Shown: piece after piece, positions 22,406 through 30,377 of the stretch
Layout of the letters: every line of letters starts with the position of its first letter
How positions within the stretch are numbered: position 1 is the stretch's first letter
Origin: Novosphingobium sp.
GTDB lineage: Bacteria > Pseudomonadota > Alphaproteobacteria > Sphingomonadales > Sphingomonadaceae
DNA: 64,000 bases
Direction: 5' to 3'
NCBI RefSeq assembly: GCF_039595395.1
Contig: NZ_JBCNLP010000001.1
Location: 310,001-374,000 of the forward strand
The notes under the pieces: model-generated
What the model was told of the DNA's origin: nothing
Databases searched by the model: none
Seen by the model: the letters and a program-made list of their open reading frames with translations, nothing else
Made by a program: the position numbers and the translations under genes

Positions 22406-22422
22406 ATGAATTGGCAATTCAT
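22406..22422. promoter_or_regulatory. Perfect 17-bp palindrome, possible operator
   Basis: ATGAATTG and CAATTCAT are perfect inverse arms around a single central G. It lies in a locally AT-rich patch between divergent rpoB and the anchored protein gene at 22556, about 100 bp outside the putative rpoBC promoter. The rest of the 22031-22555 gap has no gene I can support. Confidence 0.45.
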
Positions 22423-22555
22423 CGCTTTTGCAGATCAAGTAGAAGTCAAGAACGGTTTTGATGAATATGGTGAAATATTTGTCGACTCATCTCTGAAATC
22501 ACCCGACTGGTCGACTCTGTCGGCCACAAAGTGCCAATCTGTCTCTTCCTTCACC

Positions 22556-23764
22556 ATGACACACGCACTTGACCGCTCGCTCAGCTCGCTCACCGCCCTT
22601 GCGGCGGCCAGCCTGCTCCTTTCCACCTCGCCAGCTTCGGCTCAGGCGACGCAAGCCCAGCCTCCTGACGCCGCGACGGCGCCCGCTGCTGCCCCCACTG
22701 CGACTGCGCCTCAGGCCGCGACCAACCCGCCCAGCGAGGTGCCCGCGCCGCCCCCGGCGCCCGCCACGACTCCGGTCCCCGCGCCGCCGCCCACCACCGA
22801 TACGGCTCCGGCTGCAGCGCCCGCTCCCGCGCCTCAGGCGCCGACCATGACGTCGAACCCTGTCGTGCAGGCGGTGCCGGACAGCGGCACCCCGGCTCAG
22901 GCCCAGAGCGCGGCTGACGCTGCCGACAGCGCCGCCGCCCCGGCCAAGCAGGCCGCACCGCGCGCTCATGCCGAGGCGCGCCCCGCTCAGCCTGCGGCCC
23001 GTCCCGCACCCACGGAAACCAGCCGCACCACCACGCAGACCGTAAGCAAGGAGGCTGCCAAGTCCGCCGATGCCGGGAGCAATGGCTCGGGGCTGACGCG
23101 CCGTGACCCTGCGGGCCTCTACACCGCCGATGGTACGCCTGCGGCGCCTGCCGCTGCTCCGGCCCCGTCGCCCGCCTCCGATATGGAGCGTTATTGGCCG
23201 ATCGGTGCCGCCGGTGCCGTCCTTCTGGCGGGTCTGGCCGGCTTCGCCCTGACGCGCCGTCGCGATGAGGAAGAAGCCGAGGCCGAGACGGTCGTGACCC
23301 CCACCGGTCGCACCTATGTCGACCCGAGCTACTTCGAGCCCGCCGCCAATGAGCCGGTCGATGCCGTCGCGCAGGCCGATGCCCAGCGCGTGGCCGAGGC
23401 CGGGATGGTGCCCGAGGCCAAGCTCGCGGAAACCGCGCCTGCGCCGGTCCGTCGCCGCAAGCGTGCTGACTCGCCCGAAGCGGTGATGCTGCGCGAAGGC
23501 CCGCTGCCCACCGGCGAGGAGCGTGCCGAACTGCTCAAGCGCATGGTGGAGGCCGAGCCTGACGAGGCCAATCCCTTCCACACGCCGCGTGCCCGTATGC
23601 GCCGCGCCCGCCTGATCCTCCAGACCCGCGAGAAGGAACTGCAGGACAAGGCCACCGAACGCTTCGACTGGCGGACCTACAAGCCCAGCATGAAGCAGGC
23701 TGTGAGGCCGGCGGCGGATCAGCCGGGCAGGGGCGGGGCCGTGAAGGCCGAACCCGTCAAGTAA
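22556..23764 (+). CDS. Ala/Pro-rich exported protein with one C-terminal-half membrane anchor
   Basis: 402 residues. A signal peptide (hydrophobic SLTALAAASLLLSTSPASA) is followed by about 170 residues dominated by Ala, Pro, Thr and Gln, then a membrane segment (WPIGAAGAVLLAGLAGFALT) ending in RRRDEEE, and an acidic then basic C-terminal region of about 160 residues. The layout suggests an extended periplasmic stalk with a cytosolic tail; orientation is inferred. ATG 22556 is chosen because it starts the signal peptide; upstream in-frame codons come from AT-rich non-coding DNA. No family recognised. Confidence 0.75.
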   Translation: MTHALDRSLSSLTALAAASLLLSTSPASAQATQAQPPDAATAPAAAPTATAPQAATNPPSEVPAPPPAPATTPVPAPPPTTDTAPAAAPAPAPQAPTMTSNPVVQAVPDSGTPAQAQSAADAADSAAAPAKQAAPRAHAEARPAQPAARPAPTETSRTTTQTVSKEAAKSADAGSNGSGLTRRDPAGLYTADGTPAAPAAAPAPSPASDMERYWPIGAAGAVLLAGLAGFALTRRRDEEEAEAETVVTPTGRTYVDPSYFEPAANEPVDAVAQADAQRVAEAGMVPEAKLAETAPAPVRRRKRADSPEAVMLREGPLPTGEERAELLKRMVEAEPDEANPFHTPRARMRRARLILQTREKELQDKATERFDWRTYKPSMKQAVRPAADQPGRGGAVKAEPVK

Positions 23765-23797
23765 CCGAAGCTCCCCGTGAGGGGGAGGTCACCCAGG

Positions 23798-23830
23798 GCG
23801 CCGGATGGTTTCAGGACCGTCCGGCGCTTT
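23798..23830 (+). terminator. Rho-independent terminator between convergent genes
   Basis: GCGCCGGATGG pairs with CCGTCCGGCGC (one G-U pair) around an 8-base loop, then TTT. A smaller hairpin CTCCCC-GTGA-GGGGAG lies just before it at 23771. It separates the anchored protein gene from the convergent methyltransferase gene. Confidence 0.65.
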
Positions 23831-23842
23831 GCCGTGTGTGGA

Positions 23843-24502
23843 TCAGAACAGGCCGGGGATCAGGCGCCAGCGCACCTTCTCGCGATAGAGGCGATAGGCG
23901 TCGTCCTGCGAGAGCAACTGCTCCTCGGCCTGCAGGCGCAGGATCTGCGCTGTCCAGCCGACGGCGTAGATGACAAGGTTCAGCAACGAGGGGAACAGCA
24001 CCAGATTGCCGATATGCACCAGCAGATAGCCAGCATACATCGGATGGCGCACCAGCGCATAGGGGCCGGAGACCTTCACTCCGCGATTGGCCGGAGCGAT
24101 GCCGAAGCTGCGGCGCAGCGCCAGCTTGGCGGCGGCCTGACCGATGTTGCCCACCAGCACCAGAATCACCCCGATGAAGGCGATTTGCGGCACCGGCGTA
24201 TGGCTTGGCATGATCAGCAACGGGGCGGCGGTGGCGGTGATGGCCAGCAGCCAGTCGCTCAGCTTGCGGGTGATGGCCTGCGTCGGGCGGCGGATCAGCG
24301 CGAAGACCAGCACCGCCGTTTCCGACAGCAGCAGCAGCGGCGCATAGGCATTGCCCGAGCGAATCACGCGCTCCACCAGCACCACCCACAGCAGCAGGAT
24401 CACCACCTGTTCGGCGCGATCGAGCACCTTGCCCAGCATAGGGCCTTGCAAGGGACGGATATTTTCCATTGGCGGTGGCTCCGCCTTGGCGTTTTCACCC
24501 AT
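23843..24502 (-). CDS. Isoprenylcysteine carboxyl methyltransferase (ICMT/PEMT)-like membrane protein
   Basis: 219 residues with about five hydrophobic segments and the conserved C-terminal block of the ICMT/PEMT group: GPYALVRHPMYAGYLL (SAM contact), then an EEQLLSQDDAYRLYREKVR stretch. Bacterial members are integral membrane methyltransferases whose acceptor is generally unknown. ATG 24502 gives MGENAKAEPPPMEN; an internal Met at residue 12 is an alternative. It points away from rplJ, so the 454-bp gap upstream carries both promoters. Confidence 0.82.
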   Translation of the reverse strand: MGENAKAEPPPMENIRPLQGPMLGKVLDRAEQVVILLLWVVLVERVIRSGNAYAPLLLLSETAVLVFALIRRPTQAITRKLSDWLLAITATAAPLLIMPSHTPVPQIAFIGVILVLVGNIGQAAAKLALRRSFGIAPANRGVKVSGPYALVRHPMYAGYLLVHIGNLVLFPSLLNLVIYAVGWTAQILRLQAEEQLLSQDDAYRLYREKVRWRLIPGLF

Positions 24503-24647
24503 GGTAACGGGTTAATCCTGTTTTTGGTGAGGCCCCCCGACCTCTGCGAACCGTTGTCGGCTATAACTGTGCAACCGTTAAAAATAAAATGAGGGGGCAC
24601 TAGCGTTGCGACGAGCCGAGCAGGGTGCCCGCAAGGCCGGTGGCCGC

Positions 24648-24676
24648 TTGACTCGCTGTCCGGCAACCTCTATCGG
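24648..24676 (+). promoter_or_regulatory. Possible sigma70 promoter for rplJL
   Basis: TTGACT (24648-24653), 17 bases, TATCGG (24671-24676). The -35 is good and the -10 weak. It would start transcription just before the L10 leader. A TATAAC at 24564 is a possible alternative -10. Confidence 0.4.
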
Positions 24677-24714
24677 CGCCTCCACGATTCCGGGGCAACC
24701 TGGTTTCATCCGTC

Positions 24715-24955
24715 CGAGACAGTTGGCGCAGGTCTCCTGCTTAATCGTCCAGCCTAGACGGGGAAAAGAGATTTTTGGCCCTGCCGACAATGTTGGCATG
24801 TGCCCGGCGTGCTTCTTTCAGGGACGCGCACTCCTTCCCCATGTCGACATACGGAACAACCGCCCTTGGGCCGGTGCGCGCATGCGCATCGTTCAAGGAC
24901 AACGTAGCCGGTCGCAAGGGGCATGCCTCATGCGGCCACATGTGAAGGAGTATGG
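24715..24955 (+). promoter_or_regulatory. Ribosomal protein L10 leader (autoregulatory 5' UTR of rplJL)
   Basis: A long untranslated leader ahead of rplJ with several short inverted segments (for example TGCCGACAATGTTGGCA near 24783) and the GACGGGGAAAAGAGATTTTT stretch. In many bacteria L10(L12)4 binds such a leader at a kink-turn and represses translation. I recognise it by position and general pattern, not by a covariance match. Confidence 0.55.
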
Positions 24956-24956
24956 C

Positions 24957-25469
24957 ATGGATCGTTCGCAGAAAGCCGATTCGGTTGCCGCTCTCAACGC
25001 GGTCTTCAACGAGGTCGGCGTGGTGGTTGTCACCCGCAACCTCGGCCTCACCGTGGCTCAGTCCACGGTGCTGCGCGGGAAGATGCGCGATGCGGGCGCG
25101 ACCTACAAGGTTGCGAAGAACCGTCTTGCCAAGATCGCCGCTCTGGAAACGCCGTGCGCAGGCATTGGTGATTTCCTGACGGGTCCGACCGCGCTGTCGT
25201 GGTCGATTGATCCGGTCGCCGCCGCCAAGGTGGTGGTCGATTTCGCCAAGACGACCGACAAGATCGAGATCGTCGGCGGCGTGATCGGCGGCGTGGTGCT
25301 GGACGTCAACGGGGTCAAGGCGCTTGCCACGATGCCCTCGCTCGACGAACTGCGCGCCAAGCTCATCGGCCTCGTTCAGGCGCCCGCGACCAAGCTGGCC
25401 CAGCTTTCGACTGCCCCGGCAGCCAAGCTGGCCCGCGTGTTCGCCGCCTATGCGGACAAGGCTGCCTGA
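24957..25469 (+). CDS. rplJ: 50S ribosomal protein L10
   Basis: 170 residues starting MDRSQKADSVAALNAVF, the usual length. L10 forms the base of the ribosomal stalk, binding 23S rRNA through its N-terminal domain and L7/L12 dimers through its C-terminal helix, and represses its own operon. GAAGGAG precedes ATG 24957. The frame stays open far upstream, but those codons belong to the leader. The usual rplKA genes are not upstream, and rpoBC is not downstream. Confidence 0.95.
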   Translation: MDRSQKADSVAALNAVFNEVGVVVVTRNLGLTVAQSTVLRGKMRDAGATYKVAKNRLAKIAALETPCAGIGDFLTGPTALSWSIDPVAAAKVVVDFAKTTDKIEIVGGVIGGVVLDVNGVKALATMPSLDELRAKLIGLVQAPATKLAQLSTAPAAKLARVFAAYADKAA

Positions 25470-25503
25470 GTTCAGGCCGAGTAAGACGTTTCAAGCGTTT
25501 CGT

Positions 25504-25528
25504 GCCCCGCAGCAATTCCGCGCGGGGC
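25504..25528 (+). other. Hairpin in the rplJ-rplL spacer
   Basis: GCCCCGC and GCGGGGC pair around an 11-base loop in the 87-bp spacer, with no T-run. It may attenuate or stabilise the mRNA and adjust the L10 to L12 ratio; this is inferred. Confidence 0.4.
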
Positions 25529-25556
25529 GCACCCAACATTGAATGGAGTAATCATC

Positions 25557-25934
25557 ATGGCTGATATCGCCAAGCTCGTTGAAGAACTGTCGGCTCTGAC
25601 CGTCCTGGAAGCCGCTGACCTCGCCAAGGCCCTCGAAGAGGCTTGGGGCGTTTCGGCTGCTGCCGCTGTTGCCGTTGCCGCTCCGGCTGCTGGTGGCGAA
25701 GCTGCTGCCGCTGTCGAAGAGAAGACCGAGTTCGACGTGATCCTCACCGGTGACGGTGGCAAGAAGATCCAGGTCATCAAGGAAGTGCGCGCCATCACCA
25801 ACCTGGGCCTGACCGAAGCCAAGGCTCTGGTCGAGGGCGCCCCCAAGGCGATCAAGGAAGGCGTGTCGAAGGCTGAAGCCGAAGACATCAAGAAGAAGAT
25901 CGAGGAAGCCGGCGGCACCGTCGAAGTCAAGTAA
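25557..25934 (+). CDS. rplL: 50S ribosomal protein L7/L12
   Basis: 125 residues: N-terminal dimerisation helix pair (MADIAKLVEELSALTVLEAA), Ala/Gly-rich hinge (about 38-52) and C-terminal factor-binding domain with KIQVIKEVRAIT and LGLTEAKALVEGAPK. It recruits translation GTPases to the stalk. An AATGGAGTAA ribosome site precedes ATG 25557; an in-frame upstream Met (MNGVII) is just before it and less likely. A strong terminator follows, so rplJL is a self-contained unit here. Confidence 0.97.
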   Translation: MADIAKLVEELSALTVLEAADLAKALEEAWGVSAAAAVAVAAPAAGGEAAAAVEEKTEFDVILTGDGGKKIQVIKEVRAITNLGLTEAKALVEGAPKAIKEGVSKAEAEDIKKKIEEAGGTVEVK

Positions 25935-25974
25935 GACTTCACAGCCTGTCGGTCGGTTCGCCGATCTACGCGAG

Positions 25975-26008
25975 AAGGGCGGAGCCGCAAGGCTTCCGCC
26001 CTTTTTGT
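25975..26008 (+). terminator. Rho-independent terminator of rplJL
   Basis: AAGGGCGGA-GCC paired with GGC-TTCCGCCCTT around GCAA (one bulged T), followed by a T-run (TTTTTG). It lies 40 bp after the rplL stop. Confidence 0.88.
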
Positions 26009-26028
26009 TTGGGTAGTGGGCGGGCGGA

Positions 26029-26325
26029 TCAGTCGTTCCCGAGATTGCGCTCCACATCCTGTCGGGCGTGCAGGATGCGGATGATGGCCAGATGGTCCCC
26101 GTGATCGCGGGCATAGATCCGATGTGATCCGGCAGCGATTTTCAGATAATCGGGCCGTACATCGACCGGTCGGCCTGTGCTTTCTCCCGATGCGACCTTG
26201 AGGCAGGCATCGCGGATATCATCGATATAGCAATCAGCCTGATCGGCGCCCCAATGGGCGGCGCTGTAATCCCAGATGGTCTCAAGATCGGCCTGAGCGG
26301 CAGGTGAGAACCTCAGGGCTTTCAC
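26029..26325 (-). CDS. parE: ParE/RelE-superfamily toxin
   Basis: 98 residues with the compact RelE/ParE pattern: LRFSPAAQADLETIWDYSA at the N-terminus, then GSHRIYARDHGDHLAIIRILHARQD with the conserved Arg and final strand. ParE toxins poison DNA gyrase; RelE relatives cut mRNA, and the Trp/His layout here favours ParE. ATG 26325 overlaps the antitoxin stop by ATGA, the normal arrangement. Confidence 0.88.
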   Translation of the reverse strand: MKALRFSPAAQADLETIWDYSAAHWGADQADCYIDDIRDACLKVASGESTGRPVDVRPDYLKIAAGSHRIYARDHGDHLAIIRILHARQDVERNLGND

Positions 26326-26570
26326 TGATCCTGATGCCCGGCCCGCTTTCTTGCCTTGAAGGCATCGAAGTCGAAGGCTTCCGGCTCGCCGGACTGTTCC
26401 CCGGCGATCAGGGCTTCCTGCAGGGCTCGCACCCTGATCTCATGCTCTTCCAGCAGGCGCAGCCCGGCCCGCACCACATCGCTGGCCGAACCATAACGGC
26501 CCGCCTGCACCTGCTCGCTGATAAAGCTGGTGAAGTGCTCGCCGATCGTCACGGATGTGTTGCGGGCCAT
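26322..26570 (-). CDS. parD: ParD-family antitoxin
   Basis: 82 residues: N-terminal ribbon-helix-helix DNA-binding part (NTSVTIGEHFTSFISEQV, then GRYGSASDVVRAGLRLLEE) and a flexible acidic C-terminus that neutralises the toxin. First gene of the pair and probable autorepressor. The 70 bp upstream is AT-rich, with GTAATAC and GTATAGC as possible operator or -10 elements on the minus strand. Confidence 0.9.
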   Translation of the reverse strand: MARNTSVTIGEHFTSFISEQVQAGRYGSASDVVRAGLRLLEEHEIRVRALQEALIAGEQSGEPEAFDFDAFKARKRAGHQDQ

Positions 26571-26639
26571 GGCCGTTCCCTGTTGCAGAGTCAGGCCAAG
26601 CTATACCAAAAAGTATTACACGGCAATCGAGGGGCGGTC

Positions 26640-27257
26640 CTACCCGCCCGAAGCCGCCCCTTCGGCCTTCGCCTCGCCCTTGGCGTCTGCTGCCTTGGCA
26701 TCGCCTGCAAGCGCCGCGCCGGCCGCAGGTGCTGCGGGCAGCGGCACATTCGAGCCCTGCTTGTTGAGATAGACGATCACATTGGCGCGATCCTCCGGCG
26801 AATCGAGGCCCGCGAAGGTCATCTTCGTGCCATCGGCAAAGCCGCGCGGGTTGGTCAGCCAGGTGTCGAGCGACTTGAAGTCCCACTTGCCACCCTTGCC
26901 CCCCAGCGAGGACGAGAAGGCAAAGCCGCCGCGCCCCTTGGCGATCTCGTCGCCCACCACGCCATAGAGATTCGGGCCGACGCCATTGGGCCCCCCTTGC
27001 GTCACCGTATGGCAGGCCGCGCATTTCTGGAAAACCTGCTGCCCCGCATTGGGATCGGCCTTGGCCAGCAGCGTCTCGATCGGCACCGCCGCGGCGGCGC
27101 CACCTTCCGCGACCACGCCGGCAATGGGGTAGCCCAGCTTCTCCGGTCGCTGGTCCTTGTCCGCCCGGAAATAATGGCCGGACAGGCTGGTCAGCCCAAG
27201 GGCCACGATACCAGCACCCAAAACCCAACCCGCAATGGTATTGAAACGACCGCTCAT
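26640..27257 (-). CDS. Membrane-anchored cytochrome c (CycM/c552-like)
   Basis: 205 residues. An uncleaved N-terminal anchor (IAGWVLGAGIVALGLTSLSG) is followed by one class I cytochrome c domain with heme motif CAACH (about residues 80-84), and the axial Met in GTKMTFAG. The C-terminus is an Ala/Lys/Gly-rich tail of about 35 residues. It probably carries electrons from the bc1 complex to a terminal oxidase on the periplasmic face. Divergent from the prephenate dehydratase gene. Confidence 0.9.
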   Translation of the reverse strand: MSGRFNTIAGWVLGAGIVALGLTSLSGHYFRADKDQRPEKLGYPIAGVVAEGGAAAAVPIETLLAKADPNAGQQVFQKCAACHTVTQGGPNGVGPNLYGVVGDEIAKGRGGFAFSSSLGGKGGKWDFKSLDTWLTNPRGFADGTKMTFAGLDSPEDRANVIVYLNKQGSNVPLPAAPAAGAALAGDAKAADAKGEAKAEGAASGG

Positions 27258-27375
27258 CAGATTGCCTCGCCCAAGTTCATGCAGAATATTTTTTATGCCC
27301 CGTTGTTATAGGGCACAAAATCCTAGCGCAAGGGCCATTGCGGGACGACGCGGTTGGCCCTAACGCGGTTCCGCT

Positions 27376-28275
27376 ATGCACTCTTATCCCACGCCCGCTC
27401 TGATCCAGGTCAAAACGCTGACCCAGGTCGCCGAATCCTCGCCTTCCCGCGCCATGGCCTTTCAGGGCGCGCCGGGCTGCAATTCGCACCGCGCGGCGCT
27501 GGATTTCGACCCTGAGTGCGCGCCCTTGCCCTGTTTCAGCTTCGAGGATGCGCTCGATGCGGTGAAGGAAGGCCGTGCCGATCGCGCGATCATCCCCATC
27601 GAGAACAGCCAGCATGGCCGCGTGGCCGATATGCATTTTCTACTGCCCGAAAGCGGCCTGTCGATCGTGGGTGAGCATTTCATCGGCATCCACCCCAGCC
27701 TGATGGCGCTGCCGGGCGCCAAGGGCCCCTTCACGGCGGCCTATTCGCATCCGCAGGCGCTGGGCCAGTCGCGCCATTATCTGCGTGAGCGCGGCATCAC
27801 GCCGATGAGCTACGCCGATACGGCGGGCGCGGCGGCCTATGTGAAGGAAATGGGCGATCCCGAGGCGGCGGCCATCGCCCCCCCGCTGGCCGCCGAACTC
27901 TATGGCCTCGACATCATCGAGAACAATGTCGAGGACGCGCCCGACAACACCACGCGCTTTGTGGTGCTGGCCCGCGCCCCGCTCGATCCGGTCAGCCTCA
28001 AGGGTCAGGTGGCGATGACCACCATGATCTTCGAGGTGCGCAACATCCCCGCCGCGCTCTACAAGGCGCTGGGCGGCTTCGCGACCAATGGCGTCAACAT
28101 GACCAAGCTGGAAAGCTATCAGAAGGGCGCCAGCTTCTCGGCCACCATGTTCTATGCCGATATTGTCGGCGCGCCCGGTGATGTGGGTGTGGACCATGCG
28201 CTGGAAGAACTGGCCTTCCACTGCAAGGAACTGCGCATTCTGGGGACTTACGCTCAGGCGCGTGAGCGCGGCTGA
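27376..28275 (+). CDS. pheA: Prephenate dehydratase
   Basis: 299 residues. Two periplasmic-binding-like lobes (about 27-205): AFQGAPGCNSHRAAL at the start, PIENSQHGRVADMHFLLP, and the NTTRFVVLAR segment with the catalytic Thr; then a C-terminal ACT domain for Phe feedback (MIFEVRNIPAALYKALGGFA, with the ESYQKG-type regulatory motif). It makes phenylpyruvate from prephenate. It is monofunctional: no chorismate mutase domain is present. ATG 27376; about 20 extra N-terminal residues precede the domain, so a later start is possible. Confidence 0.95.
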   Translation: MHSYPTPALIQVKTLTQVAESSPSRAMAFQGAPGCNSHRAALDFDPECAPLPCFSFEDALDAVKEGRADRAIIPIENSQHGRVADMHFLLPESGLSIVGEHFIGIHPSLMALPGAKGPFTAAYSHPQALGQSRHYLRERGITPMSYADTAGAAAYVKEMGDPEAAAIAPPLAAELYGLDIIENNVEDAPDNTTRFVVLARAPLDPVSLKGQVAMTTMIFEVRNIPAALYKALGGFATNGVNMTKLESYQKGASFSATMFYADIVGAPGDVGVDHALEELAFHCKELRILGTYAQARERG

Positions 28276-28380
28276 ACGCTCCTGGCATAAGGCGATGTCC
28301 TTGGTCTGATCGGGCAACGACTTGATCGTGCCAAGAAAAACCGGCACACAGGTTTTCAGCGATGCCCCGGCCTCCCGGCT

Positions 28381-29094
28381 GTGTGGTCGGTTTGCAGGGG
28401 ACTGGGCAGGGTTTTGGCGGGCGAGGCGGCAGTCGATCCGGCACAGGCGTCCGGGGCCCATCAGGCCACGCTGGAGCACTGGCAGCAGTTGCGCGCCGGC
28501 CATGATCTGCAATTTGCCCCGCCTCCGCCATGGCAGCCCGACCCGCCGCCCGCCTGGCTGGGTGAGCTGGGCAGGCAGTTGGCGACTCTCTTCAAGCCTC
28601 TGGCGCGGCTGTTCGGCGGCGCATGGCCCTGGGTGGAAAAGCTGCTGATCGCCTTGCTGGTGCTGGGCGCGGCGTGGCTGCTCTGGACCCTGCTGTCGCC
28701 GCTGCTCAAGGCGCGCCGCCGCCCGAAGGTTGCGGATGATGAGGCCTCCGGCTGGACTCCCGCCAGCGAAGAGGCCGTCGCCCTGCTGCGCGATGCCGAG
28801 AGACTGGCCGCCGCCGGGGACTTCGACGGCGCCACCCATCTGCTGCTCCGCCGCAGCGTTCAGCAACTGGCCAGTGCGCGGCCCGGTCTGGTCCATCCGG
28901 CCAGCACCGCGCGCGAGATCGCCGGGATGAGCGTGCTGCCCGATGCCGCCCGCACCGCCTTTGGCACCATCGCTTCGCGGGTGGAGGCGAGCCGCTATGC
29001 GCTGCGTCCGCTGGCGCAGGGTGACTGGCTGGCTGCGCGCGATGCCTATGCCGCCTTCGCCCGCCTGCCCTTTGCCGAAAGTGTCGGGGTATGA
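28381..29094 (+). CDS. DUF4129-domain membrane protein, first gene of MoxR operon
   Basis: About 237 residues from GTG 28381. A Pro-rich N-terminal part (QFAPPPPWQPDPPPAWLGEL) precedes one membrane segment (KLLIALLVLGAAWLLWTLL) and a C-terminal DUF4129-like region (EEAVALLRDAERLAAAGDFDGATHLLLRRSV) common in this operon type. The start is uncertain: no ATG is available and no strong ribosome site is seen. ATGA overlap with the next gene. Function unknown; the domain usually accompanies MoxR/DUF58 modules. Confidence 0.72.
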   Translation: MWSVCRGLGRVLAGEAAVDPAQASGAHQATLEHWQQLRAGHDLQFAPPPPWQPDPPPAWLGELGRQLATLFKPLARLFGGAWPWVEKLLIALLVLGAAWLLWTLLSPLLKARRRPKVADDEASGWTPASEEAVALLRDAERLAAAGDFDGATHLLLRRSVQQLASARPGLVHPASTAREIAGMSVLPDAARTAFGTIASRVEASRYALRPLAQGDWLAARDAYAAFARLPFAESVGV

Positions 29095-30377
29095 ACCCGC
29101 GCGCTTTCTCGCCGCGCGCCGTGGTCGTGTTGGTGCTGGCCGGAGTTGCGATGTTCGCCGCGCTGCTGTGGCAGGTGGGCGGAGGCGTCGCCGCCACGCG
29201 CAGCGACAATGGCGGCGCCCATGCGGCGGGCACCGGGCTCAACGGTTTTGCCGGTCTCAGCCATCTGCTTCAGGGCGAGGGCTATGCCGTCACCTTGGGC
29301 CGCAGCGAGGCGGACTGGCACAGCCCCGGCGTGCTGGTGCTGACCCCCGAGGTCTATGCCGATGGCGAGAAGCTGACCAAGGCCGTCAATGAGCATCGCC
29401 GCGTCGGCCCGGTGGTGGTGATCGCCCCCAAATGGCAGACCATGCCGGTCGACACCCGTCAGCCCGGCCTGCGCCGGGGCTGGGTGCGGGTGATCGGCAC
29501 GGAGCTGCCGCAATGGAAGGGCTTTCTCGACGATGTGACCGTCAACACGCGCGGCTTTGGTACCGGGGCGCGGCGGGTGGCGACCTCGCTGCCGGTGCCC
29601 GCGCCGGTGCTGCCCGATGCGATGGTGGTGGAAGTCGGCGGCGGCGCGCGGCTGAGGCCCTTTGCGCGGGCGCAGGGCCAGGTGCTGGCGGCGCGCTATG
29701 ATGAAACCATCCCCCTCACCACCGATGACGAGGATGAGGGCGAGCCGGAGGCCGAGCATCTGCTGTTTCTGGTCTTCGAGCCCGATCTGCTCGACAATTA
29801 CGGCCTGTCGCATGCGGACAATGCGATCTGGGCGGCGGAGTTCTTTCGCCGCATCGGCGAGCCTCAGGGGCGGATCACCTTCGATGTCACCTTCAACGGT
29901 CTGGGCCGCCAGCCCAATCTGCTGACGCTGGCCTTTATGCCGCCCTATCTGGCCGCCACGCTGGTGCTGGGTCTGGCGGTGCTGGCGGCCATGTGGCGCG
30001 GGCTGCTGCGCTTTGGCCCCACGCTTCAGGAAGGGCGCGCCATCGCGCTGGGCAAGGCCAGCCTGCTGGGCAATGCCGCCGCGCTGATCCGCCGCGCCCG
30101 CCGTTTCCATGTGCTGGGGGCGCCCTATGCGGATGCCTCACGCGCAAGGCTGGCCCGCGCCTTGTCGCTGCCGCGCCAGATGAAGGCGGAGGCGGTGGAT
30201 GCCGCCATCGACCGGGCGCTGGCCGCGCGCCGCGCCTCGGGGCTTGTGTCGCCCGATTTTGGGCCCGAACAAAGCTTCACCTCAGCCGCCGCGCAACTGG
30301 CGCGCGCGCAGGGCGAGGGCGAGATTCTCGCTCTGGCCCGCACCCTGCATGCCATCGAGAGGATTGTGATCCCATGA
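29091..30377 (+). CDS. DUF4350-domain membrane protein
   Basis: 428 residues. N-terminal membrane segment (RAVVVLVLAGVAMFAALLW), then a large extracytoplasmic domain starting NGFAGLSHLLQGEGYAV and GVLVLTPEVYADG, typical of the DUF4350 group (GATase-like fold), a second membrane segment near 283-303 (FMPPYLAATLVLGLAVLAAM) and a helical cytosolic tail of about 120 residues. Overlaps its neighbours by ATGA on both sides, so expression is tied to the MoxR unit. Role unknown. Confidence 0.78.
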   Translation: MNPRAFSPRAVVVLVLAGVAMFAALLWQVGGGVAATRSDNGGAHAAGTGLNGFAGLSHLLQGEGYAVTLGRSEADWHSPGVLVLTPEVYADGEKLTKAVNEHRRVGPVVVIAPKWQTMPVDTRQPGLRRGWVRVIGTELPQWKGFLDDVTVNTRGFGTGARRVATSLPVPAPVLPDAMVVEVGGGARLRPFARAQGQVLAARYDETIPLTTDDEDEGEPEAEHLLFLVFEPDLLDNYGLSHADNAIWAAEFFRRIGEPQGRITFDVTFNGLGRQPNLLTLAFMPPYLAATLVLGLAVLAAMWRGLLRFGPTLQEGRAIALGKASLLGNAAALIRRARRFHVLGAPYADASRARLARALSLPRQMKAEAVDAAIDRALAARRASGLVSPDFGPEQSFTSAAAQLARAQGEGEILALARTLHAIERIVIP

